Notes: generated by a model from the sequence alone, not told the origin. A stretch of DNA of 47,432 bases from CAYZJV01 sp964478945 (GCA_964478945.1 CAYZJV010000016.1:1-47432), one strand, 5' to 3'; shown: positions 25,820 to 34,468, numbered from the stretch's first letter. Program-made: numbers and translations.

Positions 25820-26020
25820 ATTATTATGTCCTTATAAGATATAAAAATGAAATCAGGCTATATGGTACCATTTTTAAGAATCAATGTAAAGTACACAACC
25901 CCATTTTACGATACATATAATTTATTTTGATATAATTATTTATATATGTTGACCAAGGTTTTTTAGGACTCTGTTCACCCATACTTGCCAATCGGCATCC
26001 ACTGATATAAGATAACTACC
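25820..26020. other. AT-rich gyrB-dnaA divergent intergenic region
   Basis: A 201-base gap, very AT-rich at 25900-25950 (tracts such as TTTATTTTGATATAATTA). It must hold the gyrB promoter and the dnaA promoter. I find no good DnaA box here, so the origin signals appear to lie on the other side of dnaA. A TATAAT at 25931-25936 has no good -35. AT-richness alone could help DNA opening. Confidence 0.6.
25985..26013 (+). promoter_or_regulatory. Promoter of dnaA, possibly leaderless
   Basis: TTGCCA (25985-25990), a 17-base spacer and TAAGAT (26008-26013). The -10 box ends 7 bases before ATG 26021. An overlapping TATAAG (26006-26011) is an alternative -10. No Shine-Dalgarno sequence precedes the ATG. 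Confidence 0.5.
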
Positions 26021-27418
26021 ATGCCGCAAGAAAAGTGGAACTACAATCTATTCTGGAAAGAGGTGGTGTCGCGGATGCAATCCTCCCTCCCGGAACAGGA
26101 AAGCGTCACATGGTTGAACAGAATCTCATACGCCGGATCGGATGACCACAAGCTCATTCTGGCCGTTCCGTCGCTCTTTATACGCGACTATGTCTCAACC
26201 CAATACAAGCAGACCATCACCTCTCTTCTGCATGAGCTGACTGGAGAACCGGTAGCGGTGGAATTCACTGTGAAGAAGGTTCCGGCATCCCCGGATTCAA
26301 AGGAAGAAGAGAAGACCCAGCCCCATCGGGAGGCGATGGTGAAGTCAGCTCCAATGCCTAAAGCTCAGAAACGTCCGAAAGATCCCAACATCAACAACAG
26401 CTACCAATTCGACACCTTTGTGGTGGGTGACAACAGCGCATTCGCCTACAATGTGTGCATGGCCATCGCAAAGAACCCTGGAGTAAGCTACAACCCCTGC
26501 CTCATCTATGGAGGAGTGGGATTGGGAAAAACCCACCTTATCCAGTCGATAGGTAATTTCATCCAGGAATCAACTCCCGAACTGCAGGTGGTCTATGTGA
26601 CCGCCGAGATGTTCACCAATGAATTCATCCAGTCGATAGGAGAGGAGAAGACACCCCAGTTCAGAAACAAATACCGGAAAGCCGATGTATTGCTCATCGA
26701 CGATATCCATTTCCTCCAGAAGAAGGCGTCCACACAAGAGGAGATGTTCCATGTATTCAACAACCTCTTTGAAGCGAACAAGCAGCTGGTGTTCACCTGT
26801 GACCGTCCCATCAATGAGTTGCAGGATATCGCCGACCGCTTAAAAAATCGATTCACGAGGGGGATCAATGTCGACCTCCAGCCACCCGATTTCGAAACCA
26901 GACTTGCGATACTCCGTAGAAAATGTGAAGGGAAGAGTTCCTACATCTCTTCGGAAGTACTGGAATACATCGGTAAGAATGTGAACACCAATGTGAGGGA
27001 TCTCGAGGCGAGCCTCACGAAACTCATCGCCTACAGCAACCTCCTGAACAAGGAGATTACGCTCGATATCGCCAGGGAACAGCTCAAGAGTACCTATTCG
27101 ATGTCGAAGGACCAATCGATGTCGATAGATTCCATCATTCGTGTGGTGGCGGATTACTTCAACATATCCCCTTACGATATAAAGGGAAAGAAACGTACCA
27201 AGTCGGTTGTGTTTCCCCGTCAGATAGCCATGTACATCAGTAGGACCATAACCGATTTCTCCACCACAGAGATAGGGTATGAATTCGGAGGGAGGGACCA
27301 TACTACCGTGATGCACTCTGTTCAGAGGGTGGAGGGAATGATCCAAAGCGATATTGCGGTCAGCAATTCGATCCAAAATCTCATTAGGCAGGCACAGAAC
27401 TTCAAACGGGAAAAATAG
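26021..27418 (+). CDS. dnaA: Chromosomal replication initiator DnaA
   Basis: Origin-binding AAA+ initiator (465 aa). Domain I (1-90) binds partners; a short linker (about 90-125) is rich in charged residues. The AAA+ domain has Walker A GGVGLGKTH (164-172) and Walker B LLIDDIHFL. Domain IV carries the DnaA signature GGRDHTTVMHSV (from about 423), which recognises DnaA boxes. The N-terminus fits the family (LFWKEVVSRM near residue 10), so the ATG is secure although no ribosome site is visible. The gene stands alone before the oriC-like gap and dnaN. Confidence 0.98.
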   Translation: MPQEKWNYNLFWKEVVSRMQSSLPEQESVTWLNRISYAGSDDHKLILAVPSLFIRDYVSTQYKQTITSLLHELTGEPVAVEFTVKKVPASPDSKEEEKTQPHREAMVKSAPMPKAQKRPKDPNINNSYQFDTFVVGDNSAFAYNVCMAIAKNPGVSYNPCLIYGGVGLGKTHLIQSIGNFIQESTPELQVVYVTAEMFTNEFIQSIGEEKTPQFRNKYRKADVLLIDDIHFLQKKASTQEEMFHVFNNLFEANKQLVFTCDRPINELQDIADRLKNRFTRGINVDLQPPDFETRLAILRRKCEGKSSYISSEVLEYIGKNVNTNVRDLEASLTKLIAYSNLLNKEITLDIAREQLKSTYSMSKDQSMSIDSIIRVVADYFNISPYDIKGKKRTKSVVFPRQIAMYISRTITDFSTTEIGYEFGGRDHTTVMHSVQRVEGMIQSDIAVSNSIQNLIRQAQNFKREK

Positions 27419-27642
27419 CTTGGGAAAAGTTGGGCATTGTCTGGGGAAAACTTGTGGGTGGAAGTGGAAAACTTCCGTTGCTTGTGGAAACCTGTGGATG
27501 AAAAGTGGAAAAACCGACGGTTCCATCCACAAGTTGTGAAATTTTATGAAAAGAAAGGATAAAGAATTATTGTCGTTTTCCACAGTATACATGATACTAT
27601 TACTACGACTACTTTCTTTAATAACAAAATAGGAGTAATCAG
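27419..27642. other. oriC: Putative replication origin oriC (dnaA-dnaN intergenic)
   Basis: A 224-base gap with three zones. First, 27421-27515 is purine-rich on the plus strand and repeats GGG/GTGG-A motifs at 27422, 27432, 27444, 27454, 27464, 27484, 27494 and 27505, spaced by about one or two helical turns. Second come DnaA-box-like 9-mers: TGTGGATGA (27493-27501, one mismatch to TGTGGATAA), CCATCCACA (27523-27531, two mismatches) and TTTTCCACA (27576-27584, one mismatch). Third, a CTA/TTA triplet run (27597-27614) matches the DnaA-trio pattern next to an AT-rich stretch. The dnaA-dnaN location is the classical oriC place. Confidence 0.8.
27597..27614 (-). promoter_or_regulatory. Candidate DnaA-trio unwinding element
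   Basis: Read 3' to 5' on the minus strand the triplets are GAT, AAT, GAT, GCT, GAT, GAA. Five of the six fit the DnaA-trio consensus (G/A)A(T/A) or nearly so, with the middle A kept. The run follows the TTTTCCACA box after 12 bases, the same polarity as the element defined in B. subtilis, and it is followed by AT-rich DNA. Confidence 0.55.
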
Positions 27643-28746
27643 ATGAAGTTCGCCTGCCAAAAGAATATGTTGCTCAAAGAGATCGTCCTTGCACTGGATT
27701 TCACTTCCCAGAGAAATACCCTTTCCATCGTTTCCAACGTACTACTTGAAACCCACGGAAACTCACTGGTGATCAAAGCCACCGACCAGAAGGTGGGATT
27801 CATGACTGAAATTCCGGTGGAAACCATGCAAAGTGGTTCTACCACTGTGTTTTGTGACAAATTCCTTGGCATTCTCCGTTCCCTTCCCGATGAACCCATC
27901 ACTTTCGAGGAAGAGGGGGAAAAGCTTCTCATCTATACTGAAAAGAAATCGATTGATTTCGAGTTGAGAACCATTTCAGCCGACAAATATCCTGAATTGG
28001 AACGAATTCCCGAAGATTCCTTCTTCCCGGTCGGACAAAAGGATTTCTTCGGAATGATTGACCAGACCATTTTCGCAATCAGTGACGATGAAACCCGTTA
28101 CTTCATGAACGGCGTGTATCTTGAACAGGAATCCGAGGGATTGGTGATGGTTGCCACGGATGGGAGGAGACTCTCCTTCATCAACAGGAAATTCGAACAA
28201 GCGATACCTTCCTTCAATCCTGTGATCATTCCGGCAAAATTCCTTACTCTGCTCAAAAAGGCGGGTACCGGTGAAGGAGAACTGTTGCTCTCGGTCAGCG
28301 AAACGATCATTTTCGCCAAATTGGGAACACAGGTGATGTATTCCACCCTGATCAAGGGACAATTCCCAAATTATCGTAGGGTGATTCCCGCAAGCCAGAG
28401 CAATCTCTGCATCATCTCGGTCAATGAGATGAACGAGGCCTTGAAGCGTGTTTCCCTCTTGGTGGAGAACAAGGCCAAGAGGATCTATCTCGATATCGAA
28501 TCGGGAATTGTCACCATCAGTTCCGAAGAAAGCGATTTTGGGCAGGCCAAGGAGATCATCCATTGCGACTATTCCGGCGAAAGTTGCCGTTTGGCCATGA
28601 ACTATTCCTACTTGGTAAGCCCCTTAAGGGTAATTGAAGGAGATACGTTCTCACTTGGATTCACCGAATCGAACAGGGCTGTGACCGTGAAACCCGAACC
28701 TGAAAAGGACTATTTCCATATCATCATGCCCATGCAGATCGACTGA
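27643..28746 (+). CDS. dnaN: DNA polymerase III beta sliding clamp
   Basis: Processivity clamp of the replicase (367 aa) with three similar domains; the ring is a dimer. The N-terminus MKFACQKNMLLKEI, the VVATDGRRLSF-type block (here VMVATDGRRLSFINRKF) and the C-terminal HIIMPMQID are typical of the family. An AGGAG ribosome site lies 7 bases before the ATG, which directly follows the putative oriC. The stop overlaps the recF start (TGATG), so dnaN-recF-dciA are coupled. Confidence 0.98.
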   Translation: MKFACQKNMLLKEIVLALDFTSQRNTLSIVSNVLLETHGNSLVIKATDQKVGFMTEIPVETMQSGSTTVFCDKFLGILRSLPDEPITFEEEGEKLLIYTEKKSIDFELRTISADKYPELERIPEDSFFPVGQKDFFGMIDQTIFAISDDETRYFMNGVYLEQESEGLVMVATDGRRLSFINRKFEQAIPSFNPVIIPAKFLTLLKKAGTGEGELLLSVSETIIFAKLGTQVMYSTLIKGQFPNYRRVIPASQSNLCIISVNEMNEALKRVSLLVENKAKRIYLDIESGIVTISSEESDFGQAKEIIHCDYSGESCRLAMNYSYLVSPLRVIEGDTFSLGFTESNRAVTVKPEPEKDYFHIIMPMQID

Positions 28747-29831
28747 TGAGATTCCGTTCGATTGGGTTCCACAATTTTAGGAACCTGGCCGATTCCCTGG
28801 TTACCACAGACCTTCGCCATGTGGTGTTGGTCGGCAACAATGGACAGGGAAAGACCAATTTTCTCGAAGCACTGTATACCCTTTGTTACGGTTCCTCCTT
28901 CAGGGCCCAGAACGTCAAGGAGATGTGTCGGCATGGGGAACGTGAGTTTTCACTCTCGGCAGTGGTGCAGAATGATGATGGATTGAACCAGCGGATCCTC
29001 TTTCGTTTTTTCGATGGAAAACGTGATATACGCATCGATGGAAAAGAGATCAGGGACAGGCGTGAGTTGATCCAAAATATCCCCTGTATTGTGTTCAGTC
29101 ATGATGATATCGAATTCGTACGGGGTACTCCCGAAAACAGAAGAAGATTCTTCGATCAGACCATGTCACTGTACAATCCGCTTTTTTTCGATGATTTGAG
29201 ACGTTATAGGATGGTTCTGAAACAGAGGAATGCAGCTATCAAGGACAACTACGTCTCACTCATTCCTGTCTACGACGAGCAGTTGGCGACGCTCGGAATA
29301 GGTATCCAGAAACAACGGAGGCAGGCGGTGGAGGACTTCAATACATTGTTCGGTCCACTCTACACGGATGTCTCCAAAACTTCGAACGAAATGCATATCG
29401 CCTATAAGCCTTCATGGGGTGACTGTACCTCTGTGGAGGAAGCCAAGGAAAAGTTGGCCAGAACACTGGAGAGGGATTTCAGAATGCAAACGACTGCCAG
29501 TGGTGTCCATAGGGACCAGTTTGTGGTGATGGACGGTCCTGTGCATTTCGCGGCCAGCGGATCAACCGGGCAGATGCGTCTTGCTTCACTGATATTCAGG
29601 ATAGCCCAAGTGGAATCCTTTCGTGCCAAGACGGGAAAGGATCCCATCCTGTTGGTCGATGATGTTTTGTTGGAGCTCGATGTGGTGAAGCGGGGCAATT
29701 TTCTGGAACGGTTGGGAGGATACAGTCAGGCATTCTTCACATTTCTACCTGAAGAAACCTATTTCTCCTCCTTTTCGGCCGAAACACACTTCACCTATCT
29801 TGTCGAGGAGGGGAGGTTCAAATCCCAATGA
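28746..29831 (+). CDS. recF: DNA replication and repair protein RecF
   Basis: SMC-like ABC ATPase acting with RecO and RecR in gap repair (361 aa). Walker A GNNGQGKTNFLEAL (about residues 31-44), the ABC-type signature in SGSTGQMRLASL and Walker B ILLVDDVLLELD are visible in order. The N-terminus MRFRSIGFHNFRNL is characteristic. The start codon shares one base with the dnaN stop, and the stop overlaps the next gene (ATGA). This dnaA-dnaN-recF order is conserved near many origins. Confidence 0.97.
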   Translation: MRFRSIGFHNFRNLADSLVTTDLRHVVLVGNNGQGKTNFLEALYTLCYGSSFRAQNVKEMCRHGEREFSLSAVVQNDDGLNQRILFRFFDGKRDIRIDGKEIRDRRELIQNIPCIVFSHDDIEFVRGTPENRRRFFDQTMSLYNPLFFDDLRRYRMVLKQRNAAIKDNYVSLIPVYDEQLATLGIGIQKQRRQAVEDFNTLFGPLYTDVSKTSNEMHIAYKPSWGDCTSVEEAKEKLARTLERDFRMQTTASGVHRDQFVVMDGPVHFAASGSTGQMRLASLIFRIAQVESFRAKTGKDPILLVDDVLLELDVVKRGNFLERLGGYSQAFFTFLPEETYFSSFSAETHFTYLVEEGRFKSQ

Positions 29832-30121
29832 CGGAGAAGACTACCAAAGAGCTGTTGGACAAGTTGCTCTCAAGATTGCAAATCGACGATAATGATCCCA
29901 TCGTCTCCATTTACCATGAATGGATCGAGATAGTGGGTCATGATCTCGCATCACATGCGAAACTCAAGGATATTCGGGGAAAGGTGCTCATCATCGAAAC
30001 CGACCATCCCACATGGTCGTCCATGGTGATGATGAAGAGAAAACAAATTTTGGCTCGTGTCAAAGCGCAATTTCCCGAATTGGGAGTCACCCAGGTGCAG
30101 GTACGCACTTCAAGTGGTTGA
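29828..30121 (+). CDS. dciA: DUF721 / DciA-like protein
   Basis: A 97-aa DUF721 protein. The pattern WIEIVGHDLASHAKLKDIRGKVLIIETDHPTWSSMVMMKRKQIL matches the family core (variant of W-x-x-x-V-G-x-x-x-x-x-H, then L-x-V-x-x-x-x-x-x-W-x-x-x-L). DciA proteins in other bacteria load or assist the replicative helicase DnaB, and they are common where DnaC/DnaI loaders are absent. Its place right after recF near oriC fits that job, but function is inferred from the family. The start overlaps the recF stop. Confidence 0.85.
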   Translation: MTEKTTKELLDKLLSRLQIDDNDPIVSIYHEWIEIVGHDLASHAKLKDIRGKVLIIETDHPTWSSMVMMKRKQILARVKAQFPELGVTQVQVRTSSG

Positions 30122-30135
30122 TACGTTCGGAATAC

Positions 30136-30165
30136 TTGACATGAAGTTGGCACGACCTATATACT
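30136..30165 (+). promoter_or_regulatory. Promoter of rpmH-rnpA
   Basis: A perfect TTGACA (30136-30141), an 18-base spacer and TATACT (30160-30165, 5 of 6). It gives a leader of roughly 65 bases ending in a GGAG site before rpmH. It is among the strongest promoter matches in the window, as expected for a ribosomal protein gene. Confidence 0.75.
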
Positions 30166-30237
30166 GCCCCTTCGGGAGAGTGTTCCCGCAATTGAGATAA
30201 AATCCGCGTCAAGCGATACATATTTGGAGATTTCCCC

Positions 30238-30393
30238 ATGAAGAGAACGTACCAACCAAGTAGAACTAAGAGAAATAGAAAGTTTGGTTTCCGTGCACGC
30301 ATGGCCACAAAAGGTGGGCGTCTTGTCCTTGCCAGAAGAAGGGCCAAGGGCAGGAAGAAGCTTACCGTCTGCGATGAGAAAAAGCCTTACTAA
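30238..30393 (+). CDS. rpmH: 50S ribosomal protein bL34
   Basis: A 51-aa, highly basic protein. It begins MKRTYQPSRTKRNRKFGF and contains RARMATKGGRLVLARRRAKGRKKLTV, the near-invariant L34 sequence. It is a few residues longer than the usual 44-46, with a C-terminal tail CDEKKPY. The tail is encoded in the 20 bases that overlap rnpA. GGAG lies 8 bases before the ATG. rpmH-rnpA-yidC near dnaA is the classical order, here with the direction shared with dnaA. Confidence 0.97.
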   Translation: MKRTYQPSRTKRNRKFGFRARMATKGGRLVLARRRAKGRKKLTVCDEKKPY

Positions 30394-30724
30394 AAAAGAA
30401 ATTGTAAAAAAGAAGCCGGAAATTGATGAGATATTCCGCAAAGGTAAGAAATTCTCCTGCCCTGGGGTGCGGTTGTTGATCGCACCCAATGGTCTGGCTG
30501 TGGACAGAATCGTGGTGATTCCTGTCCGCAACTATGGAAATGCCGTAGAGCGTAATCGAATCAGACGGCAGATCAAGGAAATTTGGAGAAATGAGAAACC
30601 GGAATTTCAAATCGGCTTCGATTTTGCATTCGTGGTGTATCCAGGGAAGGCAATAGATTATGCGACACAAAGGAAACGACTGATCCAATTGTTCTCACAG
30701 GCCAAGGTTTACTCGGCCCGTTAG
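30374..30724 (+). CDS. rnpA: Ribonuclease P protein component
   Basis: Protein subunit of RNase P (116 aa from ATG 30374), which matures the 5' ends of tRNAs with the rnpB RNA. The RNR signature NAVERNRIRRQIKEIWR is clear. The start lies in the last codons of rpmH (20-base overlap in a different frame). A longer frame begins at TTG 30284 inside rpmH. Thermus is known to have such an extended overlapping RnpA, but here the extension looks like a shadow of rpmH. No yidD lies between it and yidC. Confidence 0.95.
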   Translation: MRKSLTKKEIVKKKPEIDEIFRKGKKFSCPGVRLLIAPNGLAVDRIVVIPVRNYGNAVERNRIRRQIKEIWRNEKPEFQIGFDFAFVVYPGKAIDYATQRKRLIQLFSQAKVYSAR

Positions 30725-30778
30725 TTCATATCCCTTTCCTGCATTCACCTCATCAAAGAAAACGATTCAGGAGTGGAT

Positions 30779-32590
30779 ATGGACAGAAACACCATCCTTG
30801 CCATTGTATTGTCTGTGATTGTCATATCGGTGGGTTTGACTATCCAAACTACGTTGTTCGCCCCCCCACCGGTTACGGAAACCACCGAACAGCCCACAAC
30901 CAATGTTGCCCAAACACCAACAGGAACCGCCGAACAAGTTGAAGCGGCCCCTGTTTCCTACGCATTGGCTGCCCAAGGTTGGAATAGTGGTCTTCCCGGT
31001 TCCTTCACGCAAAGTGGAACTGCCACCTCCACCGAAAAGTTCGTGTATGAAACCGAAGTGTTCATCATCGAATTCGATCCTGTGGGGGCCGCGATCTCGA
31101 GTTTGAAGTTGAAGGACCACCTTGATAACGGGAATCCGGTCGAAATGATATTCAACAATGGTGAATATCCTCCCGCCTTCTCGCTCTATGCCGGTGATGA
31201 CGATACCAATCCCATCGATGCGACATTCAATTACCGTATCAATGGTGACAAGGTTGAATTCAACCAGTCCTTTGTGATGATCGGTTCCGATGGGAATCCC
31301 ACCGGCGAACAGTTCACATTGAAGAAAACGTATAGGTTTGGAGCTTCCGATTATCTGTTCGAGATCGCCGTTGAACTGGTCAATTCCCAGAACAAGGCTA
31401 TTCCCTTGAACTACAATGGGTTCGCCTACACGTTGGCGTTCGAGCCGCAATTGGGACCCGAATTCCATGAAACACCCGATGGCAACTATACCTACAGACG
31501 TTTTTATATAGAGCAGGACGGGAAGAAGTCTACTCCGAAATTGCGTGATGGAATCTATGAAACCAGTGAATTCATCACATGGAGCGCCATTGCGAGCAAA
31601 TACTTCTCACTTATCGGGATACCTGATGCAACCCGTTACACACTTACTTTGACTGAGAGTTCTTCTGCGGATATTCCGTTGGAATCCAGAATGTATTTCT
31701 CACGACCTGCACTCAAGACAGCTTCTGCAAAGGATGTGTTCAGGTTCTATGTCGGTCCACAGTTGAAACAACATATGGCCATCTACAACGATGCCGAAAG
31801 CAATGGGTTCGGCCTTTCCGAACTCCATCTGGAAAAGGCTTTGGATACCAGCTCCTGGTTGGGATGGCTTGAATCGATCCTCAAATGGTTGCTGCAATTC
31901 TTCTACAACCTGATACCCAATTATGGAGTGGCGATCATTCTCCTTACCATACTAATAAAGATCGTGCTCCAACCGTTCAGCAAGAAGAGTATGCAATCGA
32001 CCGCGAAGATGCAGGCTTTGGGTCCCCAAATGGAGGAATTGAAGACCAAATACAAGGACAATCCCACCAAACTCAACCAAGAGATGGGAGAGCTGTACAA
32101 GAAGGAGAAGATCAATCCCCTTGGAGGCTGTCTCCCCATGTTGTTCCAATTCCCCATCTTCATTGCCTTGTACGGGTTGTTGAACAAACACTTCGAGTTG
32201 CGGGGTGCGATGTTCATCCCAGGATGGATCGAAGACCTCTCATTGCCCGAATCGATCATCAATTTCGCACCAGTCACACTGCCTGTCATTGGAAGCGATA
32301 TTCGGTTGTTGCCGATATTGTATGGTGCCTCCATGATTTTCTCCTTCAAGATAAGCCAGGCCGGTGGAGCCACCCAAAGCGGAATGACGGGAAAATTCAT
32401 GATGTATGGAATGCCGATCATGTTCTTCTTCATTCTTTACAACGCACCTGCCGGATTGTTGCTCTACTGGATGGTGATGAACGTCATATCTGTCGGACAA
32501 CAGGTGTATATGAACAAAAAACGGCAGAGGGAGCAGGGAGATGCACCGGCACTCGCCTTGAGAGGCGTGGGAAAGGGTAAGAAGAAATAA
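30779..32590 (+). CDS. yidC: Membrane protein insertase YidC
   Basis: Inserts proteins into the inner membrane alone or with SecYEG (603 aa). It has an N-terminal transmembrane helix (about 5-27), a Thr/Pro/Ala-rich linker, a large periplasmic beta-sandwich (about 80-340) and a five-helix insertase domain (from about 355; GVAIILLTILIKIVLQPFSKKSM with the conserved hydrophilic-groove Arg region to be aligned). A basic tail ends in KGKKK. ATG 30779 is preferred over GTG 30773 because GGAG is 5 bases upstream. Length and layout are those of diderm YidC proteins. Confidence 0.96.
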   Translation: MDRNTILAIVLSVIVISVGLTIQTTLFAPPPVTETTEQPTTNVAQTPTGTAEQVEAAPVSYALAAQGWNSGLPGSFTQSGTATSTEKFVYETEVFIIEFDPVGAAISSLKLKDHLDNGNPVEMIFNNGEYPPAFSLYAGDDDTNPIDATFNYRINGDKVEFNQSFVMIGSDGNPTGEQFTLKKTYRFGASDYLFEIAVELVNSQNKAIPLNYNGFAYTLAFEPQLGPEFHETPDGNYTYRRFYIEQDGKKSTPKLRDGIYETSEFITWSAIASKYFSLIGIPDATRYTLTLTESSSADIPLESRMYFSRPALKTASAKDVFRFYVGPQLKQHMAIYNDAESNGFGLSELHLEKALDTSSWLGWLESILKWLLQFFYNLIPNYGVAIILLTILIKIVLQPFSKKSMQSTAKMQALGPQMEELKTKYKDNPTKLNQEMGELYKKEKINPLGGCLPMLFQFPIFIALYGLLNKHFELRGAMFIPGWIEDLSLPESIINFAPVTLPVIGSDIRLLPILYGASMIFSFKISQAGGATQSGMTGKFMMYGMPIMFFFILYNAPAGLLLYWMVMNVISVGQQVYMNKKRQREQGDAPALALRGVGKGKKK

Positions 32591-32604
32591 GATTCCACCA
32601 GGAG

Positions 32605-33294
32605 ATGATGAATAGCATGGTAAGAGAATTCGAAGGAAAGACCGAACAGGAAGCCATCGCGTTGGCAATTGAGGAACTGCAACTCGATCGTGATGAGTTG
32701 GATATAGAGATAATCGATGGGGGAAAACGTGGACTTTTCAAGAAAAGCAATGTGAAGATCCGTGTGTATCTACCCGATGAAGATGATGCCGAAGACATGG
32801 AAACGGACGATGAACTTGCCGAGTATGAACAGGAAGTGATTCGATTCGTTACCACACTTTTGGAAAAGATGGGGTATCCAGGGGAAGTGCAGGTCGATTA
32901 TTGGAAAACTGGTAAACTGGGGCTCGAGATCGTTTCAGACCATTCTTCCATCATCATTGGAAAGAAGGGAAAGAACCTCGATGCGATCCAACTCATAGTG
33001 AATGTTTATGCAGGACAATTGAATCCAAATGTCAAAGTGGTCATTGATAGCGAGAATTACCGAATGCGGCACGAAGAGCAACTGGTGAAGCTCGCCTATC
33101 GTACCGCCGAACAGGTGAAACGAAGCGGCCGGTCCAAGTTGCTCAGTCCAATGAATCCATTCGAACGGAGGTTGATCCATACGGCATTGAACGATATCGA
33201 GGGGATCACCACAAAGAGTGAGGGTGATGGATTGTTCAAACAGGTGAGGATATCCATAGATGACGAGTTGCCTCCCTTGCGGAACGAGAGATAG
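32605..33294 (+). CDS. khpB: RNA-binding protein KhpB (Jag/SpoIIIJ-associated)
   Basis: A 229-aa protein with an N-terminal Jag-N domain (EFEGKTEQEAIALAIEEL), an acidic linker, a KH domain (IIIGKKGKNLDAIQLIVN, about 115-132) and a C-terminal R3H domain (SPMNPFERRLIHTAL). Homologues bind RNA and affect cell elongation and division. It follows yidC by 14 bases, the usual partner. The start is uncertain: ATG 32605 touches GGAG directly, ATG 32608 is 3 bases away, and ATG 32617 best matches the family N-terminus but lies 12 bases away. Confidence 0.94.
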   Translation: MMNSMVREFEGKTEQEAIALAIEELQLDRDELDIEIIDGGKRGLFKKSNVKIRVYLPDEDDAEDMETDDELAEYEQEVIRFVTTLLEKMGYPGEVQVDYWKTGKLGLEIVSDHSSIIIGKKGKNLDAIQLIVNVYAGQLNPNVKVVIDSENYRMRHEEQLVKLAYRTAEQVKRSGRSKLLSPMNPFERRLIHTALNDIEGITTKSEGDGLFKQVRISIDDELPPLRNER

Positions 33295-33309
33295 GACGGA
33301 GCGTGAAGT

Positions 33310-34467
33310 ATGGTAAGGCTTGGTAGGCAGTTGTTCACCAGTGAGTCAGTAAGTGAAGGACATCCCGACAAGGTGTGTGATCAGATATCCGATGCGGTAC
33401 TCGATGCGTGTCTGTCGCACGATCCCCTATCCCGAGTGGCATGTGAAACATTCGCAACCACCGATCATGTGGTCGTTGGAGGTGAGATCACCACCCATGC
33501 CGATATACATGTACAGTCGCTTGTGAGGGAAGTCGTCAAGGATATCGGGTATGTCTATGAAGGTACGGGATTCGATTACAAGACCTTGCAGGTATCCGAA
33601 TATCTCCACCAGCAATCTCCCGACATCGCCATGGGAGTGGATGCCTCCAGCAGTGCCTATGGATTGCAGGGAGCGGGGGACCAGGGAATGATGTTCGGTT
33701 ATGCATGCACCGAGACACCCGAGTTGATGCCCGCACCGGTGATGTATAGCCATAGGATTCTCCAAAGGGCCGCATCCCTACGGAAAAAAAAGGATGTGGA
33801 TTGGTTGAGGCCCGATGCAAAAGCACAGGTGACGGTGGAATACGATGGTGGAATACCGGTTCGGATAGATACAATTGTGGTTTCCCACCAACATGATGCA
33901 CATGTGGGCCATAAGGAGATCGAGGAGTATCTTAAGAGCGAAGTGATCCAACCGGTTTTGGGAGCCACAGGGTTGTTGCATGGAAAGACCAAATACTACA
34001 TAAATCCCACAGGAAGGTTTGTGATCGGAGGACCCACGGGAGATGCGGGCTTGACCGGCCGCAAGATCATTGTGGATACCTATGGCGGGATGGGTCGGCA
34101 TGGAGGTGGAGCCTTCAGTGGCAAGGATCCCTCGAAGGTCGACAGATCGGCAGCCTATATGGCGCGATTTGTCGCCAAGAATCTGGTTGCATGGAAACTC
34201 TGTGAACGCTGTGAGATCCAAGTATCATATGCGATTGGTGTACCCGAACCCGTGTCGATTTTTGTCGATACGTTTGGTACCGGTGTCGGAGACGACAGGG
34301 ATCTGGAGAAACTTGTGAGGGACGAATTCGATCTTACTCCAGCGGGAATAATCGAGCAGTTGGATTTGCTGCGTCCGATCTATCGTGCCCATATGAACTA
34401 CGGGCATTTCGGGAAACCCGGAGTTCCTTGGGAGGCGCTGTTGCCAAAGCCCGAAAGGATTCGGTAA
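33310..34467 (+). CDS. metK: S-adenosylmethionine synthetase
   Basis: Makes SAM from methionine and ATP (385 aa, normal). It shows SEGHPDKVCDQISDAVLD (about 13-30), GAGDQGMMFGYA, the GGPTGDAGLTGRKIIVDTYGG block and the phosphate-loop GGGAFSGKD. It follows khpB by 15 bases. Its transcript can end at a hairpin (34471-34518) that lies inside the coding sequence of the convergent kinase gene. The pairing with an adenosine-kinase-like gene fits recycling of the adenosine released from used SAM. Confidence 0.98.
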   Translation: MVRLGRQLFTSESVSEGHPDKVCDQISDAVLDACLSHDPLSRVACETFATTDHVVVGGEITTHADIHVQSLVREVVKDIGYVYEGTGFDYKTLQVSEYLHQQSPDIAMGVDASSSAYGLQGAGDQGMMFGYACTETPELMPAPVMYSHRILQRAASLRKKKDVDWLRPDAKAQVTVEYDGGIPVRIDTIVVSHQHDAHVGHKEIEEYLKSEVIQPVLGATGLLHGKTKYYINPTGRFVIGGPTGDAGLTGRKIIVDTYGGMGRHGGGAFSGKDPSKVDRSAAYMARFVAKNLVAWKLCERCEIQVSYAIGVPEPVSIFVDTFGTGVGDDRDLEKLVRDEFDLTPAGIIEQLDLLRPIYRAHMNYGHFGKPGVPWEALLPKPERIR

Positions 34468-34468
34468 T

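Noticed and set aside
25820..26020. gyrB-dnaA gap as oriC
   Set aside because: AT-rich but without recognisable DnaA boxes; the dnaA-dnaN gap has boxes and trios.
30284..30373. Thermus-like N-terminal extension of RnpA from TTG inside rpmH
   Set aside because: No conserved sequence in the extension and a normal RnpA starts at 30374.
30725..30778. A missing yidD between rnpA and yidC
   Set aside because: Only 54 bases lie there; yidD may be elsewhere in the genome, so absence cannot be claimed.
33784..33791. A8 run in metK as a slippage site
   Set aside because: It encodes a normal Lys stretch; no downstream signal and slippage would only truncate an essential enzyme.
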